Shown one piece after another: positions 59,669-64,000 of a stretch of DNA of 64,000 bases. Each line of letters begins with the position of its first letter. Position 1 is the stretch's first letter. The notes beneath the pieces are model-generated. The model saw only the letters and a program-made list of their open reading frames with translations. It was not told the DNA's origin and searched no databases. The translations under genes were made by a program, and so were the position numbers. The stretch lies in the NCBI GenBank assembly GCA_021780695.1, contig JAJXYD010000022.1, positions 1 through 64,000 of the forward strand, in the 5' to 3' direction. The DNA is from Deltaproteobacteria bacterium. GTDB taxonomy: Bacteria > Desulfobacterota > Syntrophobacteria > Syntrophobacterales > Syntrophobacteraceae.

Positions 59669-60942
59669 CAGCTGTACTTTCTGACAACGATCGTCGCGTT
59701 CTGGCCGCCGAAACCAAAGGAGTTGGAAAGAGCGGCTCTAACGAGCTTTTCACGCGCGACATTGGGGACGTAATCGAGGTCGCATTTGGGGTCGGGACTC
59801 TCCAGGTTGATCGTCGGATGAATGCGGTTTTGAGCAACCGAAAGCACCGTAAAGGCAAATTCGGGTCCGCCCGCCCCTGCCAGCAGGTGGCCTATTAGCG
59901 ATTTACTCGAGCTTATAGCCGGAAAAGAGCCACATGGGCCAAAGACCTTCTTTACGGCAATAGTCTCGGCCAAATCGTTTAACTTTGTCGAGGTGCCGTG
60001 ACCGTTTATATAATCAATTCCTTCGGGCGAAATCCCCGAGTCGCCAAGCGCCAGGGACATACATTTGGCCGCTCCCTCCCCCTCGGGATGCGGAGCGGTA
60101 AGACGCCATGCATCCATAGTCGAGGCAAATCCGGCGACTTCTCCATATATTCGCGCTCCGCGAGAAAGCGCGTGGGACTCCTCTTCGAGCACGGCCATAC
60201 CCGCGCCCTCCCCCATAACAAGCCCCGAACGCTTGCGGTCGAAAGGCCGGCTGAGCCGCTCAGGTTCAATTTTGGACACCGCCGCCGAGCCGAGCAACAC
60301 GAAAAAGACCAACCCCACGGGGTTTATCATTGAATCACCGCCCCCGGCAACCACGACGTCGGCCTCACCTCTTTTGACCGCCCTGTAGGCCGCGCCCAAA
60401 GCAAGAGTTGCCGAAGCGCAGGCAGAGGTGATGGTGGTATTGAAGCCCTTGAGACCAAATTTTTGTGCAATCAGCGCCGCAGCCGCACTGGAGTTGTTTC
60501 TCATTATGGAATCGGGCTCTACAAGGCCAAGTTCAGCGGCAAAGCGCACGGTATCAAATTTTTTCCCGGTAAGCCACCTCGCGATATCTTCAAGGCGGTT
60601 TGTCCCAAGACCCGCGCCCATTGCCACGCCAAAGCGCAAGGGATCTTCGCCGATCTTTTCCAATCCGGCGTCATTTAATGCTTTCCTGGCAGCCCACAGA
60701 CCAAACAGGGTTCGTCTGTCCCCTTCGACTTCAGCCTCACGGGCAAATTCGCAGCTTAGGGAGCGAAAATCGTTTTCCGAGATCTGCGCCGCGGCCTGCA
60801 CCTGGGATTTTCCCGCGCATTCAAGGCTAATTTCGGATACACCCGAGATCCCGGCAAGCGCCTTTGTCCAGTTTTGCTCCACTTCGAGCCCCAGGGCCGT
60901 GGCCAGTCCAAGACCCGTTACTACCACTTTTCGCTTAGCCAT
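59668..60942 (-). CDS. Beta-ketoacyl-ACP synthase (FabF-like KS), active-site complete
   Basis: 424 residues. FabF-type ketosynthase with the full triad: Cys in TTITSACASATLALG, His in YINGHGTSTKLND, His in SSSKSLIGHLLAGAG. Also present are the family end motif ALSNSFGFGGQNATIVV and the PDPKCDLDYVPN stretch shared with the KS at 62664. That shared stretch and the similar SRPFDRKRSG/N segment mark these two as close paralogues. It performs Claisen condensation of acyl units with malonyl-ACP. Confidence 0.92.
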   Translation of the reverse strand: MAKRKVVVTGLGLATALGLEVEQNWTKALAGISGVSEISLECAGKSQVQAAAQISENDFRSLSCEFAREAEVEGDRRTLFGLWAARKALNDAGLEKIGEDPLRFGVAMGAGLGTNRLEDIARWLTGKKFDTVRFAAELGLVEPDSIMRNNSSAAAALIAQKFGLKGFNTTITSACASATLALGAAYRAVKRGEADVVVAGGGDSMINPVGLVFFVLLGSAAVSKIEPERLSRPFDRKRSGLVMGEGAGMAVLEEESHALSRGARIYGEVAGFASTMDAWRLTAPHPEGEGAAKCMSLALGDSGISPEGIDYINGHGTSTKLNDLAETIAVKKVFGPCGSFPAISSSKSLIGHLLAGAGGPEFAFTVLSVAQNRIHPTINLESPDPKCDLDYVPNVAREKLVRAALSNSFGFGGQNATIVVRKYS

Positions 60943-61006
60943 ATTCTTTTCAATTCACGGCTTGCCCCCTGAGGCCGCTCTCTGGACATCCGTATAAAAA
61001 ACTTGC

Positions 61007-61453
61007 TCATTCCATCCAGTCGGCGCCGCCGTAATAGCCAAACAAAGCCCTTAGACCAGCCGGGTCGCCGGCACGTGAATGGACGTAGATGATTCTGCCG
61101 ATTGAAGCAATTTCAACGCCGTCAACACTCATCTTCGCCGAACCCAGGGAATCGCTTTTGGATGTGGAAATAAGACGACCAGAGATCTCAGCGGAAAAAC
61201 CAGGTCTAAGATCCGGGGGCATCTTCACATCCTCGATAAGAGACATAACGGCCGAGAGCCTGAAATCATGGGAACGGATAACAAGCCAGCCAAGCAACTG
61301 AGCCATGGCCTCGATAAAGATCACACCCGGCACAAGGGGTCGCCTGCTAAAATGTTTGCGGAAATATTCTTCGGAAAGACAAAAGGTTTTTGTCCCCCGA
61401 ATCGACTCGCCCACAACAAGGTCGCTTATCCGGTCGTAGAACAAAAGTCTCAT
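61007..61453 (-). CDS. FabZ/FabA-like 3-hydroxyacyl-ACP dehydratase 2
   Basis: 148 residues from the ATG at 61453, whose ATGA overlaps the stop of the upstream ketosynthase-like gene. Hot-dog dehydratase motif: YFRKHFSRRPLVPGVIFIEAMAQLLGW, with the catalytic His and the Glu. It resembles dehydratase 1 in length and start (MRLLFYDRISDLVVGESIRG compared with MRYLLVDRVTAVESGRAIEG), so the two are paralogues. Two distinct dehydratases in one operon are expected where double bonds are made repeatedly, as in polyene synthesis. Confidence 0.9.
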   Translation of the reverse strand: MRLLFYDRISDLVVGESIRGTKTFCLSEEYFRKHFSRRPLVPGVIFIEAMAQLLGWLVIRSHDFRLSAVMSLIEDVKMPPDLRPGFSAEISGRLISTSKSDSLGSAKMSVDGVEIASIGRIIYVHSRAGDPAGLRALFGYYGGADWME

Positions 61454-62667
61454 CCGGCATTTGCCCCTTCTATTATCATTGAACCACACCCGCCTTCACA
61501 ACTGATTCCATTTATGAGAACGCGGCCGATGGTAAAGGCTTTCGAGTCGCCCCCCCGGGAGCACAGCAGCAAATTTGACGCAAGCTTCTCATCCCCTGAG
61601 ATCGAAAGCACAATGGCAGCGTTTAAAACCGGCCCGGCAGCAAGAGTGTCTCCCACAACGTAAGGGGCGGCCACAATAACTGGCCGATCGGCCTGGAGAG
61701 CGAAGACTTCCCTGACCGCTTCCAGTTCGCTTTCATTAAAACTCGAGAGCATTACGAGGTCGATGCCTGCGGGAGCAAGGCCCGCATCCGCAAGCGCCGC
61801 ACCGATGGCCGAGGAAATCGCCTGTTTGGAAGCAAATCGGCCGTCTTGGCTCCTCTCAAAGGAAAAACCAAAACCTAGGATCCGCCCAAGTATGGAAGCT
61901 CCCCTTCCAACAGCGTTTGCAAAAGGCTCAAGAACCATCATGGCCCCGGCTTCCCCAAGAAATGCCGCGGGCGCGTGGGGACCGATCACTCCCTTCAGGT
62001 TTGCGCGAGCAAGAGATAGTGGCGATATTTCTTCACTCACACCGCCTGCCAGGGCTATTTTCGCCTTGCCCTCCCCTAGCGCGCAGGCGGCTTCATAGAC
62101 CGCCCTGACCCCGGAATCGCCGTGGGGGCAAAAAACAGAGTTTTCCCCGCGCAATCCGAAGTGTATGGAGGCCTGGCAGAAAGCGACATTATTTAGCATC
62201 CCCAGGGGCCACAAAGGATATATTTCCCGGTAGCCTTGAAGAAAGAACCTGTCGTAGTCGATTTCACCATCCCCCTTAAGGGACCGTAATACCGCGGAGA
62301 GCAGATCCTCGACGTGATAGTCGACCATACCCATCCCGGCAAAAAATCCCATATCCCCGGGGTCGAACATCGCCTGGTCAAGGGAGGCCGCGCCAAGGGC
62401 CTCTCCCACCGAGGCCATGAGCAGCGAAAGATGCTTTCCCATTGTACGGGCAAGTTGAGGGGACACATCGGTTGTAATGGCAGAAAGATTTTGGACCCTT
62501 GCCGCGAAACAGCCAAACTCGGGAATTTCAACCGAGGCCGATTTCCCACGCAAAAAAGCCTCGACAATCTCGCGAACTGAATTCCCAAGCGAGCAGACCG
62601 CTCCCAGGCCGGTTATCGCCACGCACTCAGAGGAAGGACGGGAAGGGTTTTGAACGCCTTCATTCAT
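61450..62667 (-). CDS. Catalytically dead ketosynthase, chain-length-factor-like
   Basis: 405 residues with a ketosynthase fold (CVAITGLGAVCSLGNSVREIVEAF, ALAGGVSEE, GEAGAMMVLEPFANAVGRGA). None of the three catalytic residues remains. The Cys site aligns with VFCPHGDSGVRA (Gly in the Cys position), the HGTGT site reads SSFNESELEA, and the GH site reads YVVGDTLAAG. The usual C-terminal NSFGFGG is ISCEGGCGS. The protein should therefore be a structural partner. It overlaps by four bases the gene of an active FabF-like KS, the arrangement of KS-alpha and chain-length factor in type II polyketide systems, where the inactive subunit sets product length. Confidence 0.88.
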   Translation of the reverse strand: MNEGVQNPSRPSSECVAITGLGAVCSLGNSVREIVEAFLRGKSASVEIPEFGCFAARVQNLSAITTDVSPQLARTMGKHLSLLMASVGEALGAASLDQAMFDPGDMGFFAGMGMVDYHVEDLLSAVLRSLKGDGEIDYDRFFLQGYREIYPLWPLGMLNNVAFCQASIHFGLRGENSVFCPHGDSGVRAVYEAACALGEGKAKIALAGGVSEEISPLSLARANLKGVIGPHAPAAFLGEAGAMMVLEPFANAVGRGASILGRILGFGFSFERSQDGRFASKQAISSAIGAALADAGLAPAGIDLVMLSSFNESELEAVREVFALQADRPVIVAAPYVVGDTLAAGPVLNAAIVLSISGDEKLASNLLLCSRGGDSKAFTIGRVLINGISCEGGCGSMIIEGANAG

Positions 62668-63965
62668 TTATGAAATTTACCCAGGCAAAGACATGCGTTC
62701 TGGCCGCCAAAACCGAAAGAGTTGGAAAGCGCAATAGCGTGTTCTAACGGGCGCGCTTCATTGGGTACATAATCCAGGTCGCATTTGGGATCCGGAAACT
62801 CGTAGTTGATCGTGGGAAGAACGATGGAGCCGTTCATGCCCATGATGGTCAGACCCGCTTCTATCGCCCCTCCACCCGCAATTGTATGGCCGGTCATCGA
62901 CTTATTGGAACTTACCGGAACGAGTTTAGCCCTCTCCCCCAAAACTCTCTTTATTGCCAGGGTCTCTATCTGGTCGTTTTGCAGGGTCGAGGTTCCATGG
63001 GCGTTTATGTAGTCGATATCAGCCGCGCAAAGGCCGGCATCGGCAAGGGCCCGCTCCATGGCAAAAACGGCTCCGTCTCCCTTAGGATGTATGTCGGTTA
63101 TCCTAAAGGCATCAGCGGAGGAACCATACCCCAGTACCTCACCATAAATGGGGGCGTTTCGTGCCTCTGCATGTTCGAGAGATTCAAGGACAAGCGCCCC
63201 TGCCCCCTCGGACATGACAAAACCGTTTCTTTTTCGGTCAAAAGGCCTCGAAGCCTTGTCGGGCGAAGAGTATTTTTCGGCAAGTGCCCGAATTAGAACA
63301 AAACCCACAAAGCCCATGAAGTTAAGGTTGGATTCGCACCCACCGGCAATCATAACCTCGGCTTTTCCCGCCCTGATCGTACCCAGAGCCTCCCCTATAG
63401 CCTGGGACCCTGCCGCACAGGCGGAAACCACGGTAAACCCGGCTCCCCTGCAATCAAAAAGAATCGACAGGATAGATGCGGCGACATCGGGCTTTCTGCG
63501 AAAAAAATTAAAGAAAGAGTAGGCGCCTTCCTTCGTTAGGCCTAAAATGTCCCAGCCATCCCCACCCGCGTGACGATATAGGCGCACAAGGTCTTCAACC
63601 GTTGGGTTTTCTCCGTGATAGCCAAGGCTTACGCCTATCATGGCACGGTCTTCAATGGAGTCAAGACGCGCCATTGCCGCAGCTTCGGATGTAGCGGCTA
63701 TCATGAACTTTAGACCGCGCGAGCTGCACTTTTCGATACCCTGAAGCCTTTTGCCTTCAAAGCCGCTCAGCCAGGAATCGCTCACCTGCCCGCCAATCCG
63801 GCAGGGAAGCCCCTTGGTCTCGAAGGAACTTATGATATCAATGCCGGAGACGCCGTTTCGAGCATTTTCGAAAGTCTCACCGGAGTCTTTTCCAATCGGC
63901 GTGATCATTCCGTAACCGGTAACGACCACCCTCCTTCTTTTATTTGCACATGCGCTCAAATACAA
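62664..63965 (-). CDS. Beta-ketoacyl-ACP synthase (FabF-like KS-alpha)
   Basis: 433 residues from a TTG at 63965. A second TTG two codons later has better spacing (9 bases) to AGGGA, and a stop codon lies three codons upstream of the first, so the gene is complete. Active-site residues are intact: Cys in FTVVSACAAGSQAIGEA, His in INAHGTSTLQND, His in NKSMTGHTIAGGG; the end motif is SNSFGFGGQNACLCL. The adjoining, overlapping gene encodes the inactive ketosynthase, which makes a KS-alpha/CLF heterodimer likely. It is the first operon gene in view; further genes lie beyond the right edge. Confidence 0.9.
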   Translation of the reverse strand: MYLSACANKRRRVVVTGYGMITPIGKDSGETFENARNGVSGIDIISSFETKGLPCRIGGQVSDSWLSGFEGKRLQGIEKCSSRGLKFMIAATSEAAAMARLDSIEDRAMIGVSLGYHGENPTVEDLVRLYRHAGGDGWDILGLTKEGAYSFFNFFRRKPDVAASILSILFDCRGAGFTVVSACAAGSQAIGEALGTIRAGKAEVMIAGGCESNLNFMGFVGFVLIRALAEKYSSPDKASRPFDRKRNGFVMSEGAGALVLESLEHAEARNAPIYGEVLGYGSSADAFRITDIHPKGDGAVFAMERALADAGLCAADIDYINAHGTSTLQNDQIETLAIKRVLGERAKLVPVSSNKSMTGHTIAGGGAIEAGLTIMGMNGSIVLPTINYEFPDPKCDLDYVPNEARPLEHAIALSNSFGFGGQNACLCLGKFHK

Positions 63966-64000
63966 AATTCCCTATTGGCGCCGGGACCGCCTGCCAAGGT

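Noticed and set aside
1..64000. tRNA, rRNA, CRISPR arrays, insertion sequences, phage or toxin-antitoxin genes
   Set aside because: Looked for and not seen; no repeat-spacer pattern, transposase, integrase or att-like flanking repeats found.

Overview
The window looks like a chromosome segment from an anaerobic, flagellated, Gram-negative bacterium. A Desulfobacterota (Syntrophobacteria-like deltaproteobacterial) origin fits best. This is an inference from gene content: an oxygen-independent benzimidazole/cobamide operon under a cobalamin riboswitch, signal-peptide-bearing outer-membrane porins, LpxL-type and MlaC-type envelope genes, FliD, CheV and PilZ motility genes, and moderately GC-rich DNA. 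No rRNA or tRNA gene, insertion sequence, CRISPR array or prophage was seen. Gene density is high, with long co-directional runs and many ATGA-type overlaps.

Layout. 1-4.9 kb: a 5'-truncated protein of unknown function, translationally coupled to a TPR protein with a degenerate kinase domain, then an isoprenylcysteine methyltransferase-like membrane protein and a small Cys-rich secreted protein. 5.2-8.4 kb: two tandem, nearly duplicate SphA/MetA-type porins, each with a similar long 5' leader and a similar terminator. 8.4-12.2 kb: three membrane glycosyltransferases. 12.3-23.4 kb: cobamide biosynthesis. One minus-strand operon starts with a cobalamin riboswitch and terminator, followed by bzaF (ThiC-like 5-hydroxybenzimidazole synthase), a bzaC-like methyltransferase fused to DUF2284, two B12-binding-type radical SAM proteins (the second fused to a CbiR-like domain), cobT and cobS. 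cbiL, cbiX and a PduO-type adenosyltransferase lie just upstream.

24.5-38.5 kb: motility and envelope stress. This holds a TPR-glycosyltransferase, fliD, a J-domain protein, a Spy/CpxP-like protein with a CpxR-type box, a lipocalin-like protein, a CpxA/CpxR-like two-component pair, cheV, a MscK-like channel and a PilZ/YcgR protein. 38.5-49.2 kb: a LysR regulator and an ABC-F ATPase, then a TetR(CecR)-type regulator, a HAD phosphatase and a TolC-HlyD-DHA2 tripartite efflux system, ending with an M24 peptidase and an unknown protein.

49.2-64 kb: a lipid/polyketide-like locus. A GT2 and a ChbG/HpnK deacetylase diverge from a TolC-MMPL(HpnN-like)-MlaC(HpnM-like) export set. Converging on that set is a minus-strand type II fatty-acid/polyketide operon: an LpxL-like acyltransferase, four ketosynthases, two FabZ-like dehydratases and AcpS. 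One ketosynthase has lost its whole catalytic triad and resembles a chain-length factor. No acyl carrier protein or ketoreductase is present, so the operon probably continues past the right edge.

The most interesting systems are the benzimidazole operon with its radical SAM-CbiR fusion, and the multi-ketosynthase operon, whose parts resemble aryl-polyene-type clusters without matching any product I can name.
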